A DNA stretch of 64,000 nucleotides from Streptomyces sp. NBC_00341 (lineage in GTDB: Bacteria > Actinomycetota > Actinomycetes > Streptomycetales > Streptomycetaceae). The position numbers and the translations under genes were made by a program. Below are positions 1 to 7,919 of this stretch, piece after piece; the first letter of the stretch is position 1; each line of letters starts with the position of its first letter. The notes beneath the pieces were generated by a model. The model saw only the letters and a list, made by a program, of their open reading frames with translations. It did no database searches and was not told the DNA's origin. The stretch is taken from positions 3,534,001 through 3,598,000 of the forward strand of contig NZ_CP108002.1 in NCBI RefSeq assembly GCF_041435055.1, written 5' to 3'.

Positions 1-113
1 TGGACGACGCGGTCTGGATGGCCCTGGACCTGCTGGCCGCGACCCCGCCGAAGACCCCGCCGACATACGACGCGGTCCCGGACCTGAGGCGGCCGCCGCT
101 GCCACCGCGATAG
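1..113 (+). CDS. C-terminal fragment of an unknown protein
   Basis: An open frame enters from the left edge in frame 3 and ends at TAG 111-113, giving the last 36 residues of a protein whose start lies outside the window. The tail ends PDLRRPPLPPR. A related, non-functional copy of this tail sequence is visible around 2976-3045. No domain can be assigned from so short a piece. The frame is supported only by continuity and codon bias. Confidence 0.4.
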   Translation, partial: DDAVWMALDLLAATPPKTPPTYDAVPDLRRPPLPPR

Positions 114-166
114 GCGGGCGGCTCCGAGCTTCGGGACCGTGCCGCCCGCTTGTCGTCAGACGGCAT

Positions 167-730
167 CTACTGGCGGGAGAGACCAGCCGGATCGATCGTC
201 ACGGGGAACGGCGCGTCCAGCGAGGTGGTCACACCGGCGAGTGCAGTCGTTTGCTCAACGTATCGGCCGCCTTCCAGCTCGTAGACGACGAGCATGGGCG
301 CGGGGTCGAACTCCAGCCGCCAGAAGTGCGGGATGGCGGCCTCGGCGTAAAGCATGGGCTTGAACTTGCGGTCCACCATGCGGTTGCCGGGAGAGACGAG
401 CTCGACGACGAGCTGGACACCGTCCGCGTCGACACTGACACCGTCCTCAGCGGTCGCACCGGCATCGGCCACCACCAGGTCGGGAATGACAAGACCGGAG
501 GGCAGGACGACATTGACGGCTTCCAGCACCTCGACCGGTGCCTCGGAGGCCGCGGCGGCGGCATGCAGGATCATGGCGAGCCGGAGCGATGCGCGCTGGT
601 GGCGGATACCGGGGGCGCGGGACATCACGAGCGATTCCCCCAGCAGTTCGTAGCGGTTCGTGCGGTCCTCGGGCAGCGCCAGGACGTCGGCGACGGTCCA
701 GGGGCCGGTGTGGTCGACGGCGCCACTCAT
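167..730 (-). CDS. Uma2 family (DUF820) putative restriction-endonuclease-fold protein
   Basis: 187 residues, the usual length for this family. Visible motifs are RYEL near residue 28, PDLVVAD at 83-89, the acidic strand VVELVSP at 108-114, D120 and K122/K124 (MVDRKFK), and IPHFW at 133-137. This is the E...PD...E.K pattern of the PD-(D/E)XK-like Uma2 fold. The proteins are abundant in cyanobacteria and streptomycetes and their biological role is not settled. The gene stands alone, and 280 bp separate it from the next gene on the other strand. Confidence 0.85.
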   Translation of the reverse strand: MSGAVDHTGPWTVADVLALPEDRTNRYELLGESLVMSRAPGIRHQRASLRLAMILHAAAAASEAPVEVLEAVNVVLPSGLVIPDLVVADAGATAEDGVSVDADGVQLVVELVSPGNRMVDRKFKPMLYAEAAIPHFWRLEFDPAPMLVVYELEGGRYVEQTTALAGVTTSLDAPFPVTIDPAGLSRQ

Positions 731-915
731 TCCCTCTCACCTCCACGTTCGCCAGCCCGTCACGCGTGAGTCCGGCAGGCGGTACACGGCCAGCATAGGG
801 GCGCTCCCATCTGCCGACATGGGGTCCGACCGCCACCGGCCGCCGTTGCCGCCGCGTGGGTCCGGCATGGCCGGGGCCCGCCGTCGCGGACTCCTTGAAC
901 GGCCACCTATATCGC

Positions 916-943
916 TTGCAATTCGCGGAAGCAATCTTATAGA
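916..943 (+). promoter_or_regulatory. Candidate sigma-70-type promoter for the 1012 gene
   Basis: TTGCAA at 916-921 and TATAGA at 938-943 are separated by 16 bp, inside an AT-rich island (about 905-960) that stands out from its surroundings. It lies about 70 bp upstream of the GTG at 1012. Inferred from consensus only. Confidence 0.4.
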
Positions 944-1011
944 TTTCCTCAAGCAAAGCCTCGGGGGCTCGGCAACCTCGCGAGGTGACACGCGACTTGG
1001 GGGGTTGCCCG

Positions 1012-1449
1012 GTGTCCGATTCACATGAGTACGTTCGCGCTCCGGAACGACTGCTGTTCGGGCGCGACGATGCCGACGCGTTAGCCGCCCGCCCCTACGA
1101 CCGGCCGTGGCCCGACGGCACGGTACGGGCGAGCCGTCACCACACGCTCGTCTGCCTGGAGGGGGACTACGCCGACGGCCGGGGGGACGACGCGCTGGCA
1201 GCGCTGCACCAGGCGTACCCGTGGCGGCACGTCACCCGGTGCGGGAACACGATCGTGGTGTGGCCGGTCGGCACGGTGTGGGTCTCCCACCAGCCGGGCG
1301 CGGTCATCCTGCGCGGCGACATCGACGGACTGGACCGGGCCGCCGTCCAGGCCATGTACCCCGGCCGGACGGTCAGTTGTGACGGGGCGCAGCTGACCGT
1401 CTGGCCGCCCACGGACCACCGGACCGCCACCCGGAACCGGACCGACTGA
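1012..1449 (+). CDS. Hypothetical protein with an in-frame TTA (bldA) codon
   Basis: I choose GTG 1012 over the in-frame ATG at 985 because a GGGGGG ribosome-binding run lies 7-12 bases upstream of 1012; this gives 145 residues. Two similar beta-rich segments are visible: an ALHQAYPWRHV...NTIVVWPVGTV stretch and a later AVQAMYPGRTV...AQLTVWP stretch. This suggests an internal duplication of an HxxYP-GxTVxVWP unit. No family is recognised. Codon 24 is TTA (1081-1083), one of only two TTA codons I found in confident genes here, so translation probably depends on the bldA leucine tRNA and is developmentally timed. The 3' end faces the convergent TetR gene. Confidence 0.65.
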   Translation: MSDSHEYVRAPERLLFGRDDADALAARPYDRPWPDGTVRASRHHTLVCLEGDYADGRGDDALAALHQAYPWRHVTRCGNTIVVWPVGTVWVSHQPGAVILRGDIDGLDRAAVQAMYPGRTVSCDGAQLTVWPPTDHRTATRNRTD

Positions 1450-1498
1450 TCGACTGACCGGTCGCAGTTCAGCCCCGGACCGACTGACAGGTCGCGGT

Positions 1499-2110
1499 TC
1501 AGCCCCGTACCGCCGCCAGGCACTCGTCGTACAGGTCCATGATCTCGCCCTCGCCGCCGCTCTCGACCCACGCCATCGACGCGGCGTCCAGACACGCGAA
1601 GGCCGTCCCGACCACCGCGCGGGCCGTCGGCTCTGCGGCGTCTTCCGTCGCACCCGTACGCGCCCGTACGAGCGGCAGCAGGTCCTCCTGGAACCGCAGC
1701 CGCTTCTCCAGCCAGCCGGCGCGCAGCGAGGCGGTGTGGTGCAGGAGGCGGAACCGCTCCAGGGCCTGTTCGCGGCTGTCGTGCAGAGCGAGCACGGCGA
1801 CGATCCCCGCGCGCAGGACCTCCCAGACATCGGCCTCGGCGGGCTGCCCGTCGACGGCCTCGGCCAGTACCTGCCCGAACCGCTCCTGCCCGCCGCCGAG
1901 CAGCTCTTCCTTGGTGCCGAAGTAGCGGAACAGGGTGCGCTGCGAGACCCCGGCCTCCCGGGCGATCTGGGCGATGGTCGTCTCGTCGTATCCCTGCGCG
2001 GTGAACAGCCGCAGAGCGGTCTCCAGGATCTCCTGAGAGGCCAGCTGCCGCGTCCGGGCCCACAGCGTGGCGGGCGCGGGCCCCTCCGTCTTCTTGGCTT
2101 CCTGCTCCAT
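1499..2110 (-). CDS. TetR/AcrR family transcriptional repressor
   Basis: 203 residues with a clear N-terminal TetR helix-turn-helix at about residues 25-72: EILETALRLFTAQGYDETT, then IAREAGVSQRTLFRYFGTKEEL. The rest is an all-helical ligand domain. The gene is divergent from the SDR gene at 2235. The 124 bp between them contain two inverted repeats built on ACTGCCA/TGGCAGT, so the protein probably represses itself and the SDR gene. The ligand is unknown. Confidence 0.93.
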   Translation of the reverse strand: MEQEAKKTEGPAPATLWARTRQLASQEILETALRLFTAQGYDETTIAQIAREAGVSQRTLFRYFGTKEELLGGGQERFGQVLAEAVDGQPAEADVWEVLRAGIVAVLALHDSREQALERFRLLHHTASLRAGWLEKRLRFQEDLLPLVRARTGATEDAAEPTARAVVGTAFACLDAASMAWVESGGEGEIMDLYDECLAAVRG

Positions 2111-2129
2111 GCAGCCAGGCTATCCCAGC

Positions 2130-2172
2130 ACTGCCATCCTGACAGTCACACACTACCTGGCAGTGACTGCCA
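2130..2172. promoter_or_regulatory. Two putative TetR operators between the divergent genes
   Basis: Operator 1 (2130-2146) is ACTGCCA-TCC-TGACAGT, a 7-3-7 inverted repeat with one mismatch. Operator 2 (2158-2172) is TGGCAGT-G-ACTGCCA, a perfect 7-1-7 repeat. Both carry the same half-site and sit between the TetR and SDR start codons, where an autoregulated divergent promoter is expected. Confidence 0.6.
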
Positions 2173-2234
2173 TTCTGTCGTACGCTGCCAGAAGTGGCCG
2201 TACGGAACGGCGCACCCCTGCGAAAGGACACGCC

Positions 2235-2948
2235 ATGCCCGCACCCTCAGCCCTGATCACCGGCGGAACCAGCGGCATCGGCCGGGCGACCGCCGAACTG
2301 CTCCACTCACGCGGCTACCGCGTCATGGTCACCGGCCGCGACAGCGTCGCGGACGCCCGGCTCCCCGAAGGCATCACGGCGGTCCGGGCCGACGCACGGT
2401 CCCTGCCGGACATCGACCACGCCATGGACCAGGTACGCGAGCGGTTCGGCTCCCTCGACCTGCTCTTCCTCAACGCGGGCGTCTCCCGCCCCGGCCCCAT
2501 TGAGTCGACCGACGAGGACGCCTTCGACGCCCTGTTCGACATCAACGTGAAGGGCAACTTCTTCACGTTGCAGAAGGCGCTCCCGCTCCTCAACGACGGC
2601 GCCTGCGTCGTCTGCACCGTGGGCGCGGGCGAAGGGCTCGGGGCAGCCATGACAGCCGCCAAGGGCGCCCTGATGCCCCTCATGCGGTCCCTCGCGCTCG
2701 AACTCGCCCCGCGCCGCATCCGCGTCAACACCGTCAGCCCCGGCCTCATCGACACCCCCGCCTACGAGAAGCTGGGCGTCTCCCGGGACATGATCGACAC
2801 CTGGGCACGGGACGTCCCGCTCGGCCGCGCCGGAATCCCCTCCGACGTCGCGGAGGCCGTGGCCTTCCTCGCCTCCGACGCCGCCGGCTACATCACCGGC
2901 AACGACCTCACCGTCTCCGGAGGCATGGGCGTGCACGCCCGCGTCTGA
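2235..2948 (+). CDS. Short-chain dehydrogenase/reductase-like protein lacking the catalytic Tyr
   Basis: 237 residues. A Rossmann nucleotide motif TGGTSGIG (residues 9-16), the NAG motif, and a C-terminal PGLIDTP/SGG segment place it in the classical SDR family. ATG 2235 is preceded by GAAAGGA, a good ribosome site. The active-site YxxxK position reads MTAAK (A-A-M-T-A-A-K), so the catalytic tyrosine is Met, and the usual upstream serine is not evident either (CTVGAGEG). It may therefore be a divergent or non-reductase member. It is divergent from, and probably controlled by, the TetR gene at 1499-2110. Confidence 0.85.
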   Translation: MPAPSALITGGTSGIGRATAELLHSRGYRVMVTGRDSVADARLPEGITAVRADARSLPDIDHAMDQVRERFGSLDLLFLNAGVSRPGPIESTDEDAFDALFDINVKGNFFTLQKALPLLNDGACVVCTVGAGEGLGAAMTAAKGALMPLMRSLALELAPRRIRVNTVSPGLIDTPAYEKLGVSRDMIDTWARDVPLGRAGIPSDVAEAVAFLASDAAGYITGNDLTVSGGMGVHARV

Positions 2949-3049
2949 CGAGCGGATACGCGACCGCTCCCCGGCGACCCCGCCGTCGGACGAGGGACCC
3001 GGACCTCAAACGGCCGCCCCTGCCGCCGAGGTGGCGGCGGGCGGCGTAC

Positions 3050-4714
3050 TCACGCCGACAGGGCGGCCTTCACTTCCTCCAGCACCTTCTTCGGGCGGAC
3101 GGTGCGGGACCGGAGGTCCGGGTCGTACCGGCGGCTCACGTCCTCCTCCCACCGGCCCACGGCCACCTCCAGCGGTTCGAGGGCCTCCTGCGAACGGCCG
3201 AGCCGGTGCAGGACGAGGCCGTAGTAGCCGGCGGCCTCCGTCCGGTGCACGGCCCCGGCGTCCTTCTCCCAGGCCCTGCGGAGGAACGGCTCCGCCTCGG
3301 CGTACGCACCCCGCTGGGCCTTCAGCTTGCCCGCGAGCATGAGATCCACCGGGGCCCCGCCGTCGGCCGCGCGTACGTACCAGCGCTCTGCCTCCTGGTA
3401 GTCGCGGTGGGCCTCGGAGAACCGGCCCATGTGGTTGCACGCGCGGGGGTGGCCGCCCTCGGCGGCCTTGCGGTGCCACACGTCGCTCGCCGGAAAGCCA
3501 CGCAGCACGGCGTACAGCCTCGCCACCTCGTACGCGGCCTCCGCGTCTCCCGCAGCCGCGGCGGGCTCCATCCAGCGGAGCAGGTAGCGGGCGTTCGCAC
3601 CCCTCCAGTCGTTGAGGATCGCCGCGTACTCGTACGAGGCGCGCGCATCCCCCGCCACGGCCCGCTCGCGCAGCCCGGACAGGCGGGACAAGTCCTCCTC
3701 GTCGGGGCGGACGGGATCACCCGCGCGGATCGCGGCGATCCGGGCGAGCTGCTCGGCCGCGACCTCGTTGTCCTCGCCGATCTCCCGGAACCAGCGCTCG
3801 GCCTCGTCGTACCGACCCTGCCGCAGGTACAGGAAGCCGAGGTTCCACCGAGGCGACTCCTTCCCCCACGCGGCGACGAGGAGGTACCAGCGCTCGGCGT
3901 CGTCGAGTTCGCCGCGCTGCTCGTGCCCGACCCCGAGCAGGTACCCGGCCTCCTCGCACCGGTCCTCGTACGCCCGACGCAACAGGTCCCGGGCGGGGGG
4001 CCAGGACTCCTCGCCCCCGGTCTCGGTGAGGAACACGGCGTAGCGCTTGGCCGCCTGGGCGCTGAGCACGGAGGCCCGGCGGTAGAGGGCGTCGGCCTCG
4101 GTGGTCAGCCCCGGGTAGTCGGCGAAGTGCCGGTCCACCTCGGAGAGCGCCTCCAGCGCCTCCACGACGGCGACCCCGTCCTCGTCGTCCCCGGCGGCGT
4201 CCAGAGCCGCGGCGGCACGGTCGAACGCCTCCCGGACCGAGTCGAAGAGCTGGGACCAGCCGAAGACCGCGATGTCGCCCAGCTGAATGTCGCTCATCAG
4301 GAACGCGGAGGCCTCCGCTACCCGCCCCTCGGCGGCCATCAGCTTCCCGAGCTCGATCTTGCAGTCGAGGTGCCGCCCGTTCTCCCAGCCCCGCCGGAAC
4401 CACTCGGCGGCCTCCGGATCGCCGTCCTCCTTCAACAGCACGCCGAGCCCGTACGCACAGTCCGGGAGCCGGTCGGCGACGGCACGGTAGAGCGCGTCCG
4501 CCGCCGACCGGTCGCCCCGGATCTTGCGGTAGCGGGCCAGGGTGTAGTGCGAGAAGGCGTCCCCGGCCGCCACGGCCTGCTCCCAGAAGGGGATGCCTTC
4601 GTCGATGTGCTTTCCGAACACGAAGAAGTCGGTACCCCGTCGCGCGCCTTTGCTGTCACCGGCACGGGCGGCGACGACAAGCGCCTCACCGCGAGCTTGT
4701 ATGTCCTCCGTCAT
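3050..4714 (-). CDS. Sel1/tetratricopeptide-repeat protein
   Basis: 554 residues made almost entirely of short helical repeats of the AEWFRRGWENG, AERWYLLVAAWG, AERWFREIG and AERWYVRAADGG type, the A-x-x-W-(F/Y) core of Sel1-like/TPR solenoids. No catalytic domain or membrane segment is seen, so it is probably an intracellular protein-protein scaffold. The start at 4714 overlaps the end of the upstream ATPase gene (4686-5135) by 29 bases, so the three minus-strand genes from 5356 down to 3050 look like one transcript. Confidence 0.8.
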   Translation of the reverse strand: MTEDIQARGEALVVAARAGDSKGARRGTDFFVFGKHIDEGIPFWEQAVAAGDAFSHYTLARYRKIRGDRSAADALYRAVADRLPDCAYGLGVLLKEDGDPEAAEWFRRGWENGRHLDCKIELGKLMAAEGRVAEASAFLMSDIQLGDIAVFGWSQLFDSVREAFDRAAAALDAAGDDEDGVAVVEALEALSEVDRHFADYPGLTTEADALYRRASVLSAQAAKRYAVFLTETGGEESWPPARDLLRRAYEDRCEEAGYLLGVGHEQRGELDDAERWYLLVAAWGKESPRWNLGFLYLRQGRYDEAERWFREIGEDNEVAAEQLARIAAIRAGDPVRPDEEDLSRLSGLRERAVAGDARASYEYAAILNDWRGANARYLLRWMEPAAAAGDAEAAYEVARLYAVLRGFPASDVWHRKAAEGGHPRACNHMGRFSEAHRDYQEAERWYVRAADGGAPVDLMLAGKLKAQRGAYAEAEPFLRRAWEKDAGAVHRTEAAGYYGLVLHRLGRSQEALEPLEVAVGRWEEDVSRRYDPDLRSRTVRPKKVLEEVKAALSA

Positions 4715-5135
4715 CCCCGCATCGTGCCAGGTGCCTCCCCGGGGCGAGGCACCAACTACCCGGCGCCCTCAGCTCGCACCACACCGTCTTCACGTACGGC
4801 CCCTGCTCCACGCCCCACCGCAGCGCGAACGCGTCCAACAACAGCAGCCCGCGCCCGGACTCCGCATCACCCGCCGCGAAGCGTATCGCCGGCCACACCC
4901 CCGGCGCCGGATCGCTCAACTCGACCCGCACCCGCCCGGACCCCGTACCGCTGATACGCAGCGTGACCGGCACCCCCGCCCCCACGTGCACGATCACATT
5001 GGTCAGCAACTCACTGACGCAGAGCAGCAGATCGGGCACGTCCACCTCCCCCAGCCGCCACCGCAGCATGCGCCGCATCTCCGGTACGGCCTCCGGCACG
5101 GCGAGCAGATCCACCGTGAACGGCAGCACGGTCAT
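4686..5135 (-). CDS. ATP-binding protein, anti-sigma-factor (HATPase_c) type
   Basis: 149 residues, starting MTVLPFTVDLLAVPEA. The GHKL ATPase motifs are present: an N-box in SELLTNVIVHVG, the D-box in ELSDPAPG, and the glycine box in ESGRGLLLLDAFA. Such small SpoIIAB/RsbW-like proteins are numerous in Streptomyces and are often encoded beside Scr1/DUF397 pairs, as here (5474-6509). ATG 5135 overlaps the stop of the upstream small gene by 4 bases (ATGA), indicating translational coupling. Confidence 0.88.
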   Translation of the reverse strand: MTVLPFTVDLLAVPEAVPEMRRMLRWRLGEVDVPDLLLCVSELLTNVIVHVGAGVPVTLRISGTGSGRVRVELSDPAPGVWPAIRFAAGDAESGRGLLLLDAFALRWGVEQGPYVKTVWCELRAPGSWCLAPGRHLARCGDDGGHTSSR

Positions 5136-5356
5136 CCCCCGGTCCCCACGCGCAGCGCCTCGGCCAGCCGCCGCGCGGTCACCACGTTGCAGTTGCCGAG
5201 CGCGACCAGCGGCGGATGCTTCGACCACCCGGCCAGCGTCAGCGGATCGACGCCGAGCGACGGCAGCGTGATCCCGTGCGCGGCGAGCGCGGCGCGCAGT
5301 GCGTCGATGTCCTCGACGATGTCGTACGTGGGTGAGTCGTCCCTGATCTCGTCCAT
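5132..5356 (-). CDS. Small conserved hypothetical protein next to the HATPase gene
   Basis: 74 residues beginning MDEIRDDSPTYDIVEDIDA. The rest has an alpha-helical ALRAALAAHGI segment and a short C-terminal helix. ATG 5356 is chosen; an AAAGG lies about 13 bases upstream, which is only a moderate ribosome site. The 4-base overlap with the ATPase gene and the divergent Scr1-like gene at 5474 suggest membership of the same regulatory locus. Function unknown. Confidence 0.65.
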   Translation of the reverse strand: MDEIRDDSPTYDIVEDIDALRAALAAHGITLPSLGVDPLTLAGWSKHPPLVALGNCNVVTARRLAEALRVGTGG

Positions 5357-5473
5357 GAGGAGGCGTACACCTTTCGTTGCTGACTGTGACGAACACCTCA
5401 CACGCTGCCGCACGGGCCCCTACGGTGGAAGGGATTACCGCTCCACAGAGCGCAGCGCGAAAGGCAGTCAACG

Positions 5474-6325
5474 GTGGCCACACGCAAGGAAATCGACGGC
5501 TCGGCGGGAGTCCCGCAGTTCTACGGGAACGAGCTCCGCTTCAAACGGGAGGAAGCGGGGCTCACGCTGGAGAAGCTGGTCGACGGCTCCTTCTTCGGCA
5601 TCACGTACCTGAGCGAGATCGAGCACGGGCATCGGCGCATGCCGGTGGAACTGGCGCGGCATGTGGACCGGGTGCTGCGGACGGACGGGTTCTTCGAACG
5701 ACGGTGTGACGACGTCCGGAAGGCCAAGCAGGGGGCCCACGCCGCGTTCTTCGCTCCGGTCGCGGAGGCGGAGACGCGGGCCCGCAGTATCGGCCAGTGG
5801 TCCGGGACTCTGATCCCTGGACTGCTCCAGACCCGGGCTTACGCCGATGCCGTCATCGGCTTCACGCACTCCCTGGACACTCCAGAGGAGGTCGAAGCCA
5901 AGATCGGCGCCCGGCTTCAGCGGGCCAGGCTCTTCGACAACCCCAAGAAGCCTGAGTACTGGGTGATCCTGCACGAGTCCGTGGTGCGCCATTCCATCAT
6001 CCCGTCAGTGGAGATGGCCGAACAACTGGAGCAAATCGCAGCCCTGGCGCGGCGCGGCCGCATCGTTGTACAGATCCTTCCGTGGAACGCCCCGACTCGC
6101 GCCCTCACCGAACTTCCGCTTCTCCTGATGGATTTCGACGACGAGCCGCCGTTGCTCTATACCGAGGGCCCGTATCACGGACAGACCATCGATGATCCGG
6201 CACTCGTGATGCTTTACCGCAAGGCATACGATCGGCTGAGGGGTGCTGCCTTGCCGCCAGAGGTGTCCCTCGCACTGATCGAGAAGGCGGCTGAGGAGTA
6301 CCGGAATGGCCAGCATCCATCTTGA
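5474..6325 (+). CDS. Scr1-family (HTH XRE plus DUF5753) regulator
   Basis: 283 residues. The N-terminal XRE helix-turn-helix (FYGNELRFKREEAGLTLEKL ... ITYLSEIEHGHR) covers about residues 15-70. The long C-terminal domain (QWSGTLIPGLLQTRAYADAV, ALPPEVSLALIEKA) is the DUF5753 module. GTG 5474 has GAAAGG about ten bases upstream. The family partners with DUF397 proteins, and databases name it an Scr1-family toxin-antitoxin antitoxin-like regulator. The DUF397 gene overlaps its 3' end by 20 bases, and the ATPase operon is divergent 117 bp away. Confidence 0.92.
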   Translation: MATRKEIDGSAGVPQFYGNELRFKREEAGLTLEKLVDGSFFGITYLSEIEHGHRRMPVELARHVDRVLRTDGFFERRCDDVRKAKQGAHAAFFAPVAEAETRARSIGQWSGTLIPGLLQTRAYADAVIGFTHSLDTPEEVEAKIGARLQRARLFDNPKKPEYWVILHESVVRHSIIPSVEMAEQLEQIAALARRGRIVVQILPWNAPTRALTELPLLLMDFDDEPPLLYTEGPYHGQTIDDPALVMLYRKAYDRLRGAALPPEVSLALIEKAAEEYRNGQHPS

Positions 6326-6509
6326 TCTCGGCACCGCCACGTGGCGCAAGAGCAGCCACAGCAACGGCAGCGGCGGCGACTGCCTCGAAGTTGCCGACGG
6401 AGTCACCGGGCTCGTCCCCGTACGCGACTCCAAGCGCCCCGACGGCCCCGCGCTCATCGTGCACGCGGCTGCCTGGGCGCCCTTCATCGAGTCCGTCAAG
6501 GCGTCCTGA
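6306..6509 (+). CDS. DUF397 protein, partner of the Scr1-like regulator
   Basis: 67 residues with the DUF397 hallmarks WRKSSHSNGSGGDCLEVA and VRDSKRPDGPAL. It overlaps the regulator gene by 20 bases and so is translationally coupled to it. In characterised Streptomyces pairs the DUF397 protein binds the XRE/DUF5753 partner. Its 3' end lies 26 bp from the convergent immunity-type gene of the RHS locus. Confidence 0.92.
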   Translation: MASIHLDLGTATWRKSSHSNGSGGDCLEVADGVTGLVPVRDSKRPDGPALIVHAAAWAPFIESVKAS

Positions 6510-6534
6510 ACGAACACCACCGCCCGGCTCGCGG

Positions 6535-7302
6535 TCACACCGCGTAGTCCTCGACCAGTTGCGCGATGAGCCTGTGGAGGGCGTCCGCCCGGCGGCGGTC
6601 CTCGGGCTGGTTACGCAGAGCGTCGTCGGCCGCCCGGAGTTTGGCCAGGGCGGCCGGGTCGGAGTCCTCCACGTCGTAGATCACCGGCTGGGTGATCAGG
6701 TCCAGGCACTCGGTGAGCAGCCGACGGGTGGCGATGGACGGCGGAGTGGCGTCGGGCACGGTAAACGGGGTGGTCAGGTACCGGGCCGGATCCGTGAGGC
6801 TCCACCCGACGACGGCGCCGCGCTGGACCAGAAGCGCCACGTCGGGTGCGATGCCGATGCGGGCATCCAACGGTTCGTCGAGGACGTCGAGGTCACGCAG
6901 GCACGTCAGTACGGCATCCTCGGGAGAACGGCAGAGCACCGTGCACATCTCGTGACGGAAGTCCCGGGCCTCGTCCGCGCGCAGCCCGCCCGGAGTTACC
7001 GCAGGCGCAGTGGGGACACGGGCGGAGTCCTCGGCGGAAGCGGATTCCTCGGGCAGACGGAACTCGGCACCGACCAGTTGCCGGCCGTCCGGCGCGAACC
7101 GGAAGACGTCAGGCGTGTCCCACAGCCAGTGCTCGCTACCGAAGGTGTCCGCGAGGAACCTCTGGCGCCCCAACCTGTCCGCGTAGGGCGCCACCTCCAC
7201 GGAGCCACCCGTGAAGCGGGGGATGATGTGCAGCGGGCCATCCGTCACCGTCGCGTGCCATTCGCCGTCGAATGACAGTTTCATGGTCATGCTCGCCCCC
7301 AT
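6535..7302 (-). CDS. Putative RHS-toxin immunity protein, paralogue 1
   Basis: 255 residues, closely similar over the whole length to the genes at 8273-9040 and 9295-10047. Shared blocks are DTFGSEHWLWDTPD, GGLRADEARDFR, LTCLRDLDVLDEPLDA, VVGWSLTDP, LTECLDL and a C-terminal RADALHRLIAQLVEDY. ATG 7302 has AGAGGAG six bases upstream; the internal ATGs 7290 and 7284 are alternatives, the last aligning best with paralogue 3. No enzyme motif is seen. Paralogue 3 lies 12 bp behind the RHS toxin gene, the normal place for an immunity gene, so the function is inferred from position. A decayed toxin tail lies just upstream. Confidence 0.75.
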   Translation of the reverse strand: MGASMTMKLSFDGEWHATVTDGPLHIIPRFTGGSVEVAPYADRLGRQRFLADTFGSEHWLWDTPDVFRFAPDGRQLVGAEFRLPEESASAEDSARVPTAPAVTPGGLRADEARDFRHEMCTVLCRSPEDAVLTCLRDLDVLDEPLDARIGIAPDVALLVQRGAVVGWSLTDPARYLTTPFTVPDATPPSIATRRLLTECLDLITQPVIYDVEDSDPAALAKLRAADDALRNQPEDRRRADALHRLIAQLVEDYAV

Positions 7303-7315
7303 TCAATCTCCTCTT

Positions 7316-7410
7316 GATCTGCGCCCCCGGGCCCATGTGCCGAAAGTGCCAGGGAACCGGCCTTCAACGACCGAGCCCCTCGGCACTGGCCCGGACGCGA
7401 CCCGGGCAAG
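7316..7410 (-). pseudogene. Decayed RHS toxin C-terminal tail in front of immunity paralogue 1
   Basis: The minus strand reads VVEGRFPGTFGTWARG, matching VVEGKIPGKQGNMAPG at the end of the RHS protein. After one frame shift the neighbouring frame reads HMGPGG in place of NMAPGE. The nucleotides agree too (for example a gggc-ccatg block, here and at 10077-10086). About 30 codons survive, immediately before the immunity gene, as in the intact RHS-immunity pair. Confidence 0.6.
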
Positions 7411-7412
7411 CC

Positions 7413-7919
7413 TTACGGCGTTTCGGGTGGTGTGATGAACTCCAGGGCGCTGCCCCTGAAGTGGCCACCGCAGAGCGGGCACTCGTTGCGGTACGAGTGG
7501 GCACGTGAGCGCTCGATGCTGTCGGAGAACAAGGGAACAACCGTGGTCATCTCGATCACCCGGAACCTCGCACCACAGGCTGGGTGCGAGGTGCCGTACG
7601 GCTCTCCGACAACGGCCCCGGCAAAGTCCTCCTCGGTCGCTGTCCCTGCAGCCACACGCCTGTCGAGAGACAGCAGGTCGGTTCCGTCGCTCCAGTGCAG
7701 GTAATGGCAGAAAAGCGGCCACTCAGGACGTGGACGAAGCACGATACGGCGCATTCGAGGGTGGCCCGCGAGCAAGCGGTCCTCCAACTCGTCGAAGTCG
7801 CGAACCGGTTCGTCAGTCCTGACCAGTTCTCCTGCCGGAAAGTACTGCGTGTCCCACTTACGAAATCGCACTGTCAGCCCACCCCCCGATTCCACCTTGC
7901 CCTCGGGCATTCTGTTCAT
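7413..7919 (-). CDS. Putative zinc-binding protein of the RHS locus
   Basis: 168 residues of unknown family. Possible metal ligands are HPACG near residue 122 and CPLCGGHF near residue 151. ATG 7919 overlaps the stop of the upstream 101-residue gene (ATGA), so the two form an operon. The C-terminal GGHFRGSALEFITPPETP is repeated as a fragment at 9100-9180. The gene therefore belongs to a duplicated unit of zinc protein, toxin tail and immunity gene. It could be an orphan toxin or a further immunity protein; the sequence does not decide this. Confidence 0.65.
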   Translation of the reverse strand: MNRMPEGKVESGGGLTVRFRKWDTQYFPAGELVRTDEPVRDFDELEDRLLAGHPRMRRIVLRPRPEWPLFCHYLHWSDGTDLLSLDRRVAAGTATEEDFAGAVVGEPYGTSHPACGARFRVIEMTTVVPLFSDSIERSRAHSYRNECPLCGGHFRGSALEFITPPETP

